A stretch of 29,701 nt of DNA from Gammaproteobacteria bacterium (GCA_007570905.1 RKSI01000031.1:1-29701); one strand, 5' to 3'. Shown: positions 15,467 through 23,233, counted from the first letter of the stretch. Numbers and translations: made by a program. Notes: a model not told the origin generated them from the letters alone.

Positions 15467-16404
15467 ATCCCCGCCGCTTTAAGTGTGTTTTCAATCAGGC
15501 AGGCCACGGTCATCGGGCCGGTGCCGCCGGGCATCGGTGTAATCGCGCCCGCCACTTCGCGCACTTCCTCAAAAGCCACATCGCCGGTGATTTTTCCGTT
15601 GCGGCGGGTGACGCCGACATCAAACACGGCGGCGCCGGGCTTGACGAAACTTCGGCGCACCAGTTCGGGCATGCCGGCGGCGGCGACGAGGATGTCGGCG
15701 TCGCGGCACACGGCCTCAATGTCCTTTGTCTTTGAATGGCACAGCGTCACGGTCGCATCCACGCCGCGCAGCGCCAGCAGCATCACCTGCGGCAGGCCGA
15801 CAAGGTGCGAGCGGCCAATGACGACGGCCTTGCGCCCCTGCGTCGGGATGGCGTATTGCTCCATCAGGCGCATCACGCCGAGCGGCGTGCACGGCACCAG
15901 GTGCGGTTTGCCGCGCAGCAGGCGTCCGAGGTTCTCGGCGGTCAGGCCGTCCACATCCTTGGCGGCGGGAATCAGGTCTATCAGCGCGCCGGCGTCCACG
16001 CCGTCGGGCAGCGGCAGTTGCAGCAGGATACCGTGCACCGAATCGTCCGCGGCCAGTTCGCGCAGCGTTTGTTCCAGTGTGCCCTGAGAGACATCGCCGG
16101 GCAGTTCCACCAGCCGCGTCTTGAGGCCGCCGCGCGCGGCCATCTTCAGTTTGAGGTTCACATACAGGCGGCTCGGCGCATGGTCGCCGACGAGCACCGT
16201 CGCCAGCGTCACATCCGGGCCGCCCGCCGCCGCGAGTTTGCCGGCCACCTGTGCGACGATGCGCTCGGCGGTCTTGCGCCCGTCCAGCAGCGTGGCCGGC
16301 GCGCCGACTTGCGCGGAAGTCTTGCGGGCAGCGCCGCGGGCGGGCTGTCGCTGCGCGGTGTTGGTCAAGTATTCAGCGGTTCCGGTTCTCGTCGCCCGGC
16401 CCAT
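15463..16404 (-). CDS. folD: FolD, methylenetetrahydrofolate dehydrogenase/cyclohydrolase
   Basis: Interconverts 5,10-methylene-, methenyl- and 10-formyl-tetrahydrofolate in the cytosol. Key positions match E. coli FolD: Tyr and catalytic Lys in LYVNLKLK (Y50/K54 equivalents), Gln in LLQLPLP (Q98), Asp in KDVDGL (D121), and the nucleotide-binding VIGRSHLVGLP. It ends in ITPMPGGTGPMTVACLIENT. The core begins at ATLLDGRKTAERI, so about 37 residues precede the usual start. ATG 16404 lacks a good ribosome site, and an in-frame TTG at 16366-16368 (LTNTAQR...) is an alternative. The extra N-terminal stretch contains one copy of the GGTCAAG-centred repeat described at 16351-16492. It lies 89 nt downstream of fhcD. 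Confidence 0.92.
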   Translation of the reverse strand: MGRATRTGTAEYLTNTAQRQPARGAARKTSAQVGAPATLLDGRKTAERIVAQVAGKLAAAGGPDVTLATVLVGDHAPSRLYVNLKLKMAARGGLKTRLVELPGDVSQGTLEQTLRELAADDSVHGILLQLPLPDGVDAGALIDLIPAAKDVDGLTAENLGRLLRGKPHLVPCTPLGVMRLMEQYAIPTQGRKAVVIGRSHLVGLPQVMLLALRGVDATVTLCHSKTKDIEAVCRDADILVAAAGMPELVRRSFVKPGAAVFDVGVTRRNGKITGDVAFEEVREVAGAITPMPGGTGPMTVACLIENTLKAAGI

Positions 16405-16492
16405 CGGGGAGCGGGGGTTGCAGCGCGGCGCCGGTCAAGCGTCTGGCCGTGTCAGGCATGCGGTTGGCAGTGCTGGTCAAGTATTCGGCGGC
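16351..16492 (-). repeat. Three same-orientation copies of a GGTCAAG-centred element between fhcD and folD
   Basis: On the plus strand the core GGTCAAG starts at 16363, 16433 and 16475. The outer two copies match over 22 bp with two differences (GTGTTGGTCAAGTATTCAGC versus GTGCTGGTCAAGTATTCGGC, then GG). The middle copy shares instead its left flank with the first (C-GCGCGG-G). Read in the direction of the genes, each contains CTTGACC, which looks like a -35 box, but no -10 follows at 16-18 nt. Start-to-start spacings are 70 and 42 nt. In gene direction the outer copies also translate alike (AEYLTNTAQR and AEYLTSTANR), in different frames. A duplicated operator or a decayed duplication of coding sequence would both fit. 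Confidence 0.65.
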
Positions 16493-16493
16493 G

Positions 16494-17417
16494 TCAGTTG
16501 CGCGGCTGCTTGTCGGGGTGCAGGTAAATCAGGCTTTTGCCGAGGCGCCCGCCGTAGTTGCCGGCGGAGATCATCATCAGGCCATCGGTGTCTTTAGAGG
16601 CGTTGATGGCCGCCTGCGTGGCTTCAATGATGCAGTCCATGCCGCGCCCGTTCATGATGATTTCCATCACAGAATTGACGCCGTCGGGCAGGCCGCATTC
16701 CACATCCGGCTCGCTGCGCAGCAGCGGGCAGAACTTCTCGTAGGTGCTGGCGATGGTGAAGTCGTATTTGCTGCCGGCCTTCGAGCCGCTGCCGGCGATG
16801 CCGCCGGGGAAGGTGGAAATGACGCCCGCCACCGGCAGGATCGCCTCGACGCCTTTTTCGGCTGCGGCCAGCGCCGAGTCGGTGTCTTTGCCGAAGAACC
16901 ACAGGTTGCCGCCCATCAGCCCGTCGGCATAGCCGAGCCTGCGGTCGAGGACGAACTCGCCGCCCAATATCGGTATCCACCACATCTTGCGGCCATGCCG
17001 CGTGATGCGCTTCTGGTGGCCGTTGCCGAAGTAGGCGACCTTGCGCCCCATCTGAAAGTAATCGCCGCCGTCCAGCAGGTTGAAGCACGATGCGGTCGGG
17101 CAGGTCAGCACATTCTGGCTGATGCGAACCAGCGCCGCGCGCTCCAGTTTTTTCTCGCGCTCTTTCCAGAAGCGCGGCGCGTGCAACTGGACGACGGCGC
17201 CGGGGCGCCCGTCGGGCGTTTGGAAACTCTCGTCGCCGCCGGGGCCGACATAGCGGTCCATGCCCGCCTCGCAGTCGCACAGAATGGAGCTTGAGCCGTT
17301 GCCGGTGCAGGCGTTGACGGCGTGGTCAAGCCACTTCCTGTCCCTTGCGGTAATCAGGAACTCGACATAAATGCTCTTGAAAGCCTCGGCGTAGGTGTCG
17401 TCAATGACCGCGCCCAT
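16494..17417 (-). CDS. fhcD: Formylmethanofuran:tetrahydromethanopterin formyltransferase (Ftr/FhcD)
   Basis: Transfers a formyl group between tetrahydromethanopterin and methanofuran-type carriers. In bacteria it is the D subunit of the formyltransferase/hydrolase complex (FhcABCD) that releases formate during formaldehyde oxidation. 307 residues, family length. Hallmarks run the whole protein: IDDTYAEAFKSIYVEFLITA near the N-terminus, CDCEAGMDRYV, TPDGRPGAVVQ, VLTCPTASCFNLL, then FPGGIAGSGSKAGSKYDF and the final SAGNYGGRLGKSLIYLHP. A strong ribosome site (GGGAGGAA, 17424-17431) precedes the ATG and lies inside the end of the cyclo-ligase gene, 2 nt upstream. No fhcA, fhcB or fhcC is next to it, and its partners here are folate enzymes. 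A bacterial homologue is certain; the other subunits must be elsewhere if the complex is made. Confidence 0.95.
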   Translation of the reverse strand: MGAVIDDTYAEAFKSIYVEFLITARDRKWLDHAVNACTGNGSSSILCDCEAGMDRYVGPGGDESFQTPDGRPGAVVQLHAPRFWKEREKKLERAALVRISQNVLTCPTASCFNLLDGGDYFQMGRKVAYFGNGHQKRITRHGRKMWWIPILGGEFVLDRRLGYADGLMGGNLWFFGKDTDSALAAAEKGVEAILPVAGVISTFPGGIAGSGSKAGSKYDFTIASTYEKFCPLLRSEPDVECGLPDGVNSVMEIIMNGRGMDCIIEATQAAINASKDTDGLMMISAGNYGGRLGKSLIYLHPDKQPRN

Positions 17418-17419
17418 CG

Positions 17420-18052
17420 TCAGTTCCTCCCTTTGCCTTCGTACACCGCTTTTTCGGTAATCACCTTGTCCATGAACACATCGTGCGGCGCGACCAGCAC
17501 CTCGTCGAACATCTGCGACTCGTAGGCGAGAGCCACCAGCGGGCAGTCGGCGCGCGCGCGTTCCAGCAGGCGGTCGTAATAGCCCTGGCCGTTGCCCATG
17601 CGCCCGCCGCCGCGGTCAAAGCCGACGCCCGGCACCATCACGATGTCAAGCGCCTCCGGCTCCACTTCCTTGGCCGGGTCGCCCCAGCGGTCGCGCGGCG
17701 GCTCGAGTATCTTCCACTTGCCGACCACCAGTTCGTCAAAACTCTCCAGATGCCACAGGCCGAGTTTGTTGTCGCCTTTCTCGTCCACGGTGCAGTAGGG
17801 CACGATGATTTTCTTGCCGCCTTTGGCGATTTCCTTTTCCAGGTGCGGCTTGGTGCGCGTCTCCGAGCGGCAGTCTATGTACCACATCGCGGTCCGCGCC
17901 TTCTGGTATTCCGGCAGGGCGATGAACTTCTCGCAAATGGCCGCGCTGACCTCTTCCTTGTTCTCCTGCGCGGCGCGCGCATCGTAGGCCTGGCGGCGCA
18001 TCTTGTTCTTGCGCTCCATAATCTGCTCAAGTTCCTGCGGTGTCAGTGGCAT
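17420..18052 (-). CDS. ygfA: 5-formyltetrahydrofolate cyclo-ligase family protein
   Basis: Members convert 5-formyltetrahydrofolate to 5,10-methenyltetrahydrofolate with ATP, recycling a dead-end folate. 210 residues, normal length. Visible features are the N-terminal basic helix ERKNKMRRQAYDARAA, the strand ARTAMWYID, and the C-terminal signature VPGVGFDRGGGRMGNGQGYYDRLL region that binds ATP and substrate. AAGGAG at 18060-18065 stands 7 nt before the ATG. It is the first gene of the operon with fhcD, folD and an exported protein. Because it precedes fhcD so tightly, action on a formyl-tetrahydromethanopterin is conceivable, but that is speculation; the folate activity is the family default. 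Confidence 0.9.
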   Translation of the reverse strand: MPLTPQELEQIMERKNKMRRQAYDARAAQENKEEVSAAICEKFIALPEYQKARTAMWYIDCRSETRTKPHLEKEIAKGGKKIIVPYCTVDEKGDNKLGLWHLESFDELVVGKWKILEPPRDRWGDPAKEVEPEALDIVMVPGVGFDRGGGRMGNGQGYYDRLLERARADCPLVALAYESQMFDEVLVAPHDVFMDKVITEKAVYEGKGRN

Positions 18053-18094
18053 GGCGTTGCTCCTTGTGTGATTGTCCGAATGGGGAAGGCGGGC

Positions 18095-18123
18095 ATTTTA
18101 ATGCATGACGCCGTTATGGTAAA
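18095..18123 (-). promoter_or_regulatory. Sigma70-like promoter of the C1 operon
   Basis: TTTACC (18118-18123) and TAAAAT (18095-18100) on the minus strand are 17 nt apart, the best-formed promoter in the window. Transcription would start near 18088, giving a leader of about 36 nt with the AAGGAG ribosome site, too short for a riboswitch. It lies in the 131-nt gap after the methyltransferase gene. Confidence 0.6.
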
Positions 18124-18183
18124 GGAAATATCCGCGCAGAATGGCCGCGCCGTCCGGTTTGTTGCCGCACGCGGGCGCGCCGC

Positions 18184-19032
18184 CTAATCCCGCCAGATTT
18201 CCGGAAGAACCAGTTCGGGCGCGTACGCAAAATTCTTCCGGTCCAGGCGGTGGGGAAAACTCAATTCTGCGCCGTCAAAAACGGCCCTGTCGCGCCGGTA
18301 GAATGTGACCTCAAAAATGGAGGGCACCGCCGCTTTGCCCGCCTTATACACGCTGAGATAGTTGTTCGGATGAATATGCACCACGCAGAAATCCTTCAAA
18401 ATCTTGTCAAAGACCCTTTCGACGAGGCCGAGCGTGTCTTTCCCAAGCATCCGCTCCATCTCGTGAAATTCCACGACCATGATGCGAAACCGCCGCAGCA
18501 CTTCGGAAGGCGTGTCAAGCAGCACCTCGAATTCGGCGCCCTCAATGTCCATCTGCAACATAAACTCTTCATCGCCGCGCGCCCCGGCCTTGCTCTCAAC
18601 CCAGTCTTCCAGGCGCATGTAGCGGTCGTTGTTGACCGCGCCCAGAAATTTCTTTTCAAAATCAAAATCGGCGTTTTGCACTGGCGCCTCGTCAACGGAG
18701 TAATCGGCGAGGAAAGACCGGATGGAATAGCGCCCGGCAAGATCTTCCTCAAACGAGGCCCCGGCGCCCGTGCCGGGCGAGAAGTTTGCGGACACGCCCG
18801 CCAAATCGTCCGGCACCAGGTAGCCCCCGTCCTGCTCGTCGCCGATGCGTATCAACTCCCTGCCGGCGGACACCGGCCTTATTTTCCTGATGACGCGAAT
18901 CACATCATCCTCGCCGGCTGCCCGGTTCAGCGCCAGCGCCCAGCCGCAGAGCAGGAACGCTCTCTTCACGAGGCCCCAGCGCAGAAACACCCTGATCGCG
19001 GGAAACAGGGCTTTCAGCAGGAGTTTGCGCAT
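18184..19032 (-). CDS. FkbM-like methyltransferase
   Basis: 282 residues. The central IGDEQDGGYLVPDDL and the later FMLQMDIEGAEFEVLLDTP (Asp-Ile-Glu-Gly-Ala motif) are the marks of FkbM-type SAM-dependent methyltransferases, which often O-methylate sugars or polyketides. The N-terminal 50 residues are basic and hydrophobic (RKLLLKALFPAIRVFLRWGLVKRAFLLCGWALAL) and may hold it at the membrane. Substrate unknown; modification of a surface glycan is a reasonable guess given such enzymes' usual settings. It is less GC-rich than ilvD upstream, resembling the glycosyltransferase at the window start. It follows the DUF4396 gene by 13 nt and may be the last gene of that operon. Confidence 0.8.
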   Translation of the reverse strand: MRKLLLKALFPAIRVFLRWGLVKRAFLLCGWALALNRAAGEDDVIRVIRKIRPVSAGRELIRIGDEQDGGYLVPDDLAGVSANFSPGTGAGASFEEDLAGRYSIRSFLADYSVDEAPVQNADFDFEKKFLGAVNNDRYMRLEDWVESKAGARGDEEFMLQMDIEGAEFEVLLDTPSEVLRRFRIMVVEFHEMERMLGKDTLGLVERVFDKILKDFCVVHIHPNNYLSVYKAGKAAVPSIFEVTFYRRDRAVFDGAELSFPHRLDRKNFAYAPELVLPEIWRD

Positions 19033-19045
19033 TGTTCGCCCGCCG

Positions 19046-19474
19046 TCAGTGGCACGCCTGGCCGTATTTTTTCAGGCGCCAGTAGTTGTACGGCCACGGC
19101 GTCACAAAGCCGGCGGCCAGCGCCAGCGCGACCGCGGTCGGCGTCAGGATGGCGCCGCCGGTGACGGCCCAGTCGGTGGCGTTCATCGCCGCCTCCATCG
19201 CCAGCATTGAAATGAAACTCATGCCGAGCGCGGTTCTCAGCGCCTCGCGCGGCGGCAACTGCCGGTGTATCAGTATCGCCGTTTCCAGCAGCACGCTGGT
19301 CGCCAGGCCGTTGACCATCGCCAGCGCCATAATCGCCAGCACCGGCCACGCGATGCCGGCGAACTGAAAGAAGGCGATGGTGCCGAGGTCGCCGATGGCG
19401 CAGCCTATCAGGCACCACATCGTGTTGTAGGCGCTCGCCCCCCAGGTGTGGCGGCAGGTCCAGAACGCTTCCAT
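19046..19474 (-). CDS. DUF4396 family membrane protein
   Basis: 142 residues from ATG 19472-19474, 8 nt after the ilvD stop. The frame is open further upstream inside ilvD, but the family start fits here. The signature NTMWCLIGCAIGDLGTIAFFQF sits in the first membrane helix, three further hydrophobic segments follow, including an AMEAAMNATDW segment, and the C-terminus is PWPYNYWRLKKYGQACH, ending in the conserved Cys-His. DUF4396 has no established function; the Cys and His residues make metal handling thinkable but unproven. It is probably co-transcribed with ilvD. Confidence 0.8.
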   Translation of the reverse strand: MEAFWTCRHTWGASAYNTMWCLIGCAIGDLGTIAFFQFAGIAWPVLAIMALAMVNGLATSVLLETAILIHRQLPPREALRTALGMSFISMLAMEAAMNATDWAVTGGAILTPTAVALALAAGFVTPWPYNYWRLKKYGQACH

Positions 19475-19482
19475 CGGCGGCG

Positions 19483-21174
19483 TCAGTCGGTAACGGCGCC
19501 GTCGGAGGCCGAACGTACCAGCCGCGCGTACTTTGCGAGCACGCCGTGGCGGTAGCGCGGGCGCGGCGCCTTCCATTGCTTCAGGCGGCGCCTGATTTCC
19601 GCCGCCGGCAATTCGAGGTTAATCTCGCGCCGCGCCGCGTCTATCGTGATGCGGTCGTTGTTGCGCACGGCGGCGAGCGGCCCGCCGGCGGCGGCTTCCG
19701 GCGTGATGTGGCCGACGACAAAGCCGTGGCTGCCGCCGGAAAAACGTCCGTCGGTAATCAGCGCGACATCGCTCCCCAGCCCCTTGCCCATCACCGCCGA
19801 GGTCGGCGCCAGCATCTCGCGCATGCCGGGGCCGCCTTGCGGGCCTTCATAGCGGATGACGATGACATCGCCTTTCTTGATGGTGCCGTCGAGTATGCGC
19901 TTCATCGCCGCCTCTTCGGACGCGAACACCCGCGCCTTGCCGGTGAAATGCAGTCCTTCCTTGCCGGTAATCTTGGCGACCGCGCCTTGCGGCGCCAGGT
20001 TGCCGCGCAGGATGACGAGGTGGCCGTCGGCCTTGATGGGGTCGTCAAAGGGCCGGATGATGCGCTGCCCGGCGGGGTAGGGCGGCGTTTTTGCGAGGTC
20101 TTGCTCCAGCGTGCGCCCGGTGACGCTCAGGCAGTCGCCGTGCAGCAGGCCGCGGTCGAGCAGTTGTTTCATCAGCGGGCGGATGCCGCCGATGCGAACC
20201 AGTTCCGACATCAGGTAGCGTCCGCTGGGTTTCAGGTCGGCCAGCACCGGCACGCGCCTGCCGATGCGCGTGAAGTCGTCGAGTTTCAGCGCGACGCCGC
20301 ACGAATGCGCCATCGCCAGCAGGTGCAGCACCGCATTGGTCGAGCCGCCGAGCGCGGTGACCAGCGTGATTGCGTTCTCAAACGCCTTGCGGGTCATGAT
20401 GTCGCGCGGCAGAATCTGCTTCTTGACGAGGTTGACGACCAGCCGCCCGGCCTCGGCGCAGTCGCGCATCTTGTTGCGCGACACCGCGTTTTGCGCCGAA
20501 CTGCCGGGCGGACTCATGCCCATCGCCTCGATCGCAGACGCCATCGTGTTGGCGGTGTACATGCCGCCGCACGAGCCGGCGCCCGGAATCGCGCACGCCT
20601 CTATTTCGTTGAACTCGCGCGCGCCCATCTCGCCCTTGCTGCGGGCGCCGACCGCCTCAAACACGGTGACGATGTCGGCCTTGCGCCCGGCGGCGCGCCC
20701 GGGCAGTATCGTGCCGCCGTAGATGAACACCGCCGGGCGGTCGAGGCGCGCGAACGCCATCATGCAGCCCGGCATGTTCTTGTCGCAGCCGCCGATGGCG
20801 ACGAGGCCGTCAAAGCCCTCGCAGGCGGTCACCGCCTCAATCGAGTCGGCGATGATCTCGCGCGACACCAGCGAGTATTTCATGCCCTCGGTGCCCATTG
20901 ATATGCCGTCCGACACGGTGATGGTGTTGAACACCACGGCCTTGCCGCCGGCGCGGTCCACCGCGCGCGCGGCGCGTTCGGCGAGTTGGTCAATGTGCAT
21001 GTTGCACGGCGTCACCTCGCTCCAGGTGGAGGCGACGCCGATTTGCGGTTTCCTGAAATCGGCGCCGGTGAAGCCGACGGCGCGCAGCATCGCGCGGCTC
21101 GGCGCGCGTTCAATGCCGTCAACCACGGCGGAGGAATAGCGGCGGGTCTTGTTCTTGTTCATGCTCCTGTTCAT
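19483..21174 (-). CDS. ilvD: IlvD, dihydroxy-acid dehydratase
   Basis: Dehydrates dihydroxy acids to the 2-keto acids leading to valine, isoleucine and leucine; an iron-sulfur enzyme of the cytosol. 563 residues, the usual size for the shorter class. Visible hallmarks: TPCNMHIDQLA with one cluster Cys, GGCDKNMPGCMMA with the second, GAGSCGGMYTANTM with the third, and the C-terminal DGRFSGGSHGFVVGHITPEA. Start is uncertain between ATG 21172-21174 and an in-frame ATG 12 nt later; the AGGAG between them is too close to the second start to decide. It contains the only two ACGT tetramers found in the window. Confidence 0.96.
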   Translation of the reverse strand: MNRSMNKNKTRRYSSAVVDGIERAPSRAMLRAVGFTGADFRKPQIGVASTWSEVTPCNMHIDQLAERAARAVDRAGGKAVVFNTITVSDGISMGTEGMKYSLVSREIIADSIEAVTACEGFDGLVAIGGCDKNMPGCMMAFARLDRPAVFIYGGTILPGRAAGRKADIVTVFEAVGARSKGEMGAREFNEIEACAIPGAGSCGGMYTANTMASAIEAMGMSPPGSSAQNAVSRNKMRDCAEAGRLVVNLVKKQILPRDIMTRKAFENAITLVTALGGSTNAVLHLLAMAHSCGVALKLDDFTRIGRRVPVLADLKPSGRYLMSELVRIGGIRPLMKQLLDRGLLHGDCLSVTGRTLEQDLAKTPPYPAGQRIIRPFDDPIKADGHLVILRGNLAPQGAVAKITGKEGLHFTGKARVFASEEAAMKRILDGTIKKGDVIVIRYEGPQGGPGMREMLAPTSAVMGKGLGSDVALITDGRFSGGSHGFVVGHITPEAAAGGPLAAVRNNDRITIDAARREINLELPAAEIRRRLKQWKAPRPRYRHGVLAKYARLVRSASDGAVTD

Positions 21175-21211
21175 CTATGGGTTGATGCAAGCGGGCTTGG
21201 CAAAACCGGAC

Positions 21212-21217
21212 ATTTTA
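21212..21217 (-). promoter_or_regulatory. Candidate -10 box for ilvD
   Basis: TAAAAT on the minus strand would start transcription near 21205, some 30 nt before the ilvD start. The -35 region overlaps the 3' end of egtB and is poor (TTGCGT at 15 nt). Read-through from egtB is an alternative. Confidence 0.35.
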
Positions 21218-21224
21218 CCACTGC

Positions 21225-22367
21225 TCAATCAAACGCAAGGCGCAGGCCGGCGAAGATGTGGCGTTTGCCGGGCGTGTGAAAGTTTCTGAAACTGGGGCGC
21301 CGGCAATCGGCCTCGCTGAACGCGCTGGCGCCGCGCAGCGTGTAATGCGCGCCGTCAAACCACGCCGCCGAGTATTCGTCGTAGGGAAAGGCGCGGAAGC
21401 CGGCGTACGGATGAAAGGCGTTGGCGCACCATTCCCACGCCTGGCCGTGGTCGTCAAGGCAGTTTTGCGCGCACGCGGTTTCCCATTCGTATTCGCACGG
21501 CAGCCGCGCCCCGGCGTAGCGGCTGAAGGCGCGCGCCTCGTAATGGCTGAGGCCGCGCACCGGCGCGCCGGGCGCGAGCGGGCGCACGCCGTCGCAGTTC
21601 GCCTCAAACCAGCCGCCGCGCCCGCGCAGCCAGCCGTCGGGCGCGGCGCACGCCGCCGCGCGCCGCCAGCGCAGCCCGTCCGCGTCCCAGTGCGCGTCGT
21701 TGCGGTAGCCGCCGCTTTCAATAAAGCCGAGATATTCGGCGTTGGTTACGGCGGCGCGGCGGATGGAAAAGGTTTTCATCCGGCGGCGGTGCCTCGGCAG
21801 TTCGTTGTCAAACGACCAGTTGTCGCGCCCGCCGATTTGATATGCGCCGGCTTCAATGCGCGCGCAGTCCCGCCGCACCGCAGCGCCCCGTTCCAGTCCG
21901 CCGCCGTCGCGGTGATGCGCCGCGCCGAGGGCGAGTTGTCTTTGCGTCAGCACCATGCGCATCGTCTCAATGTGCTGCGCGTGGTGCTGCACCAGGAATT
22001 TCAGCAGATAGCCGTCGCGCATCAACCGGTGGCCCGCCAGCGTTTCCGGCGGCGACTGCAGCAGGCGGATGTTGGCGCGCTGGCGTTCGCGCGTCTCGTC
22101 CAGCAGCGCCGCCCGCGCCGGCAAACGCCGCCCGCGCCCGGCCTTGACGCTGTTCTGCGGCTGGTAAAGAGCATGTTCGGCGGCGTCCAGCGTCTGCGGG
22201 TGCAGCCACAAGTCCTCGGTGAAAATCGTGTGCCCGACATGCCAGCCGAGCGGACTCAAGTCGGGGTGGTATTGCCTGCGGAGTTCGGCGTCGCTGAGCG
22301 GCGCCGCCAGCGACAGCACGCGGCGCTGGAGTTGCCGCAGGCGGTCTGTCAGGGCGGCGTCGGTCAC
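21225..22367 (-). CDS. egtB: EgtB, ergothioneine sulfoxide synthase
   Basis: Non-heme iron enzyme that joins trimethylhistidine (hercynine) to gamma-glutamylcysteine, with oxygen, as a sulfoxide. 380 residues. The N-terminal DinB-like domain supplies the iron ligands: His43 in GWHVGH, and His128 and His132 in HHAQHIE (H-x3-H-x-E). The C-terminal formylglycine-enzyme-like domain shows GGRDNWSFDNELPRHRRRM, VTNAEYLGFI, YEWETACAQN, GQAWEWCANAFHPY and the terminal FRNFHTPGKRHIFAGLRLA. Start is a GTG overlapping the egtC stop (GTGA), so egtC and egtB are coupled. EgtC beside it implies the gamma-glutamylcysteine route. Confidence 0.93.
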   Translation of the reverse strand: MTDAALTDRLRQLQRRVLSLAAPLSDAELRRQYHPDLSPLGWHVGHTIFTEDLWLHPQTLDAAEHALYQPQNSVKAGRGRRLPARAALLDETRERQRANIRLLQSPPETLAGHRLMRDGYLLKFLVQHHAQHIETMRMVLTQRQLALGAAHHRDGGGLERGAAVRRDCARIEAGAYQIGGRDNWSFDNELPRHRRRMKTFSIRRAAVTNAEYLGFIESGGYRNDAHWDADGLRWRRAAACAAPDGWLRGRGGWFEANCDGVRPLAPGAPVRGLSHYEARAFSRYAGARLPCEYEWETACAQNCLDDHGQAWEWCANAFHPYAGFRAFPYDEYSAAWFDGAHYTLRGASAFSEADCRRPSFRNFHTPGKRHIFAGLRLAFD

Positions 22368-23134
22368 AGGGCGGACAGCGCCGGTTCGCCGTCGCGGGCG
22401 ACGACCAGCAGGCGGTTTTCAGGCACCGCGTCCCAGCCGCCGTTGGCCGGCGTCAGGCGTTCCGACGCGATGAAACGCCGCGCGCCGTCGCACAGCCAGT
22501 ACAGCGACGGCGCGGTTTCGTTGAACGCGCAGCGCACCGAGTAAAGCGCGCCGCCGTCGCCGACTATCATGTTCAGCATCGCGCATCTCTCGCCGACGCG
22601 CTCGCCGAGCCAGGCGACGGTGCGCCGCAGCGCGTCGCCGACGCCGCCGCCCGGATGGTCGCGCCGCATCTGGCGCAGCAGCGCGAACAGGTATTCGGAG
22701 TCGGTCAGGCCGTGCACCGCCGCCTCAATGTCGTCATCAAGCGCCGCCAGCAGCGCCTTGCGAAGGTCGCCGCGAAAGTTTTCAATAAAGCCGTTGTGCA
22801 GAAACAGCAGCGACTCGTCGTGAAACGGCTGCGTGTTGTGCAGGCCGTTGGCGTAGCCGGGCGTGGCGCTTCGCACCATCGCCAGCCACAGGCCGCGGCG
22901 CAGCGATTCGGCGAGGCCGCCGAGATTGGCGTCGGCCCAGATCGGGGCGGGGTTGCGATAGACCGCGGGCCGCCCGTCATCGAGATACCAGCCGAAACCG
23001 AAGCCGTCGGCGTTGAGTTTGGCATATGTGAGTTCCTGCGGCTGCCACGACTGAAGATACAGGCTGTGCTCGGGTTCGAGCAGAAAAGCCTTCAGCGACA
23101 GCGGCTGTCCGAGGTAGGCGGCGAGGCGGCACAT
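22364..23134 (-). CDS. egtC: EgtC, gamma-glutamyl hercynylcysteine sulfoxide hydrolase
   Basis: Class II glutamine amidotransferase-like hydrolase that removes the glutamyl group from the EgtB product. 256 residues. The mature N-terminal nucleophile Cys2 follows the ATG (MCRLAAYLG), which fixes the start. Other marks: NADGFGFGWYLDDGRPA, AMVRSATPGYANGLHNTQPF, FLHNGFIENFRGDLR and DSEYLFALLRQM. It overlaps egtB by 4 bp and diverges from egtD. A TAAAAT box ends 6 nt before its ATG and no ribosome site fits between, so the mRNA may be leaderless. Confidence 0.92.
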   Translation of the reverse strand: MCRLAAYLGQPLSLKAFLLEPEHSLYLQSWQPQELTYAKLNADGFGFGWYLDDGRPAVYRNPAPIWADANLGGLAESLRRGLWLAMVRSATPGYANGLHNTQPFHDESLLFLHNGFIENFRGDLRKALLAALDDDIEAAVHGLTDSEYLFALLRQMRRDHPGGGVGDALRRTVAWLGERVGERCAMLNMIVGDGGALYSVRCAFNETAPSLYWLCDGARRFIASERLTPANGGWDAVPENRLLVVARDGEPALSAL

Positions 23135-23140
23135 GCGGCG

Positions 23141-23146
23141 ATTTTA
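23141..23146 (-). promoter_or_regulatory. Candidate -10 box (TAAAAT) directly before egtC
   Basis: TAAAAT ends 6 nt before the egtC ATG, so a start 7 nt downstream would fall on the A of the ATG. No -35 match is seen 15-18 nt upstream. Confidence 0.35.
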
Positions 23147-23233
23147 CAATGAACTGCGGTTGTCCCGCGAACCGGCGCAACGGCTGCGTGGCGCCAACCG
23201 GCGGCGACGCCTGCGCGCCGCGCCGCCTGGCCG

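Noticed and set aside
16363..16480. Three CTTGACC hexamers as sigma70 promoters for folD
   Set aside because: No -10-like sequence lies 16-18 nt downstream of any of them.
16494..17417. fhcD as archaeal contamination or an assembly chimera
   Set aside because: It is tightly packed with bacterial folate genes, shares a ribosome-site overlap with the gene before it and has similar codon use. Bacterial homologues are well known.
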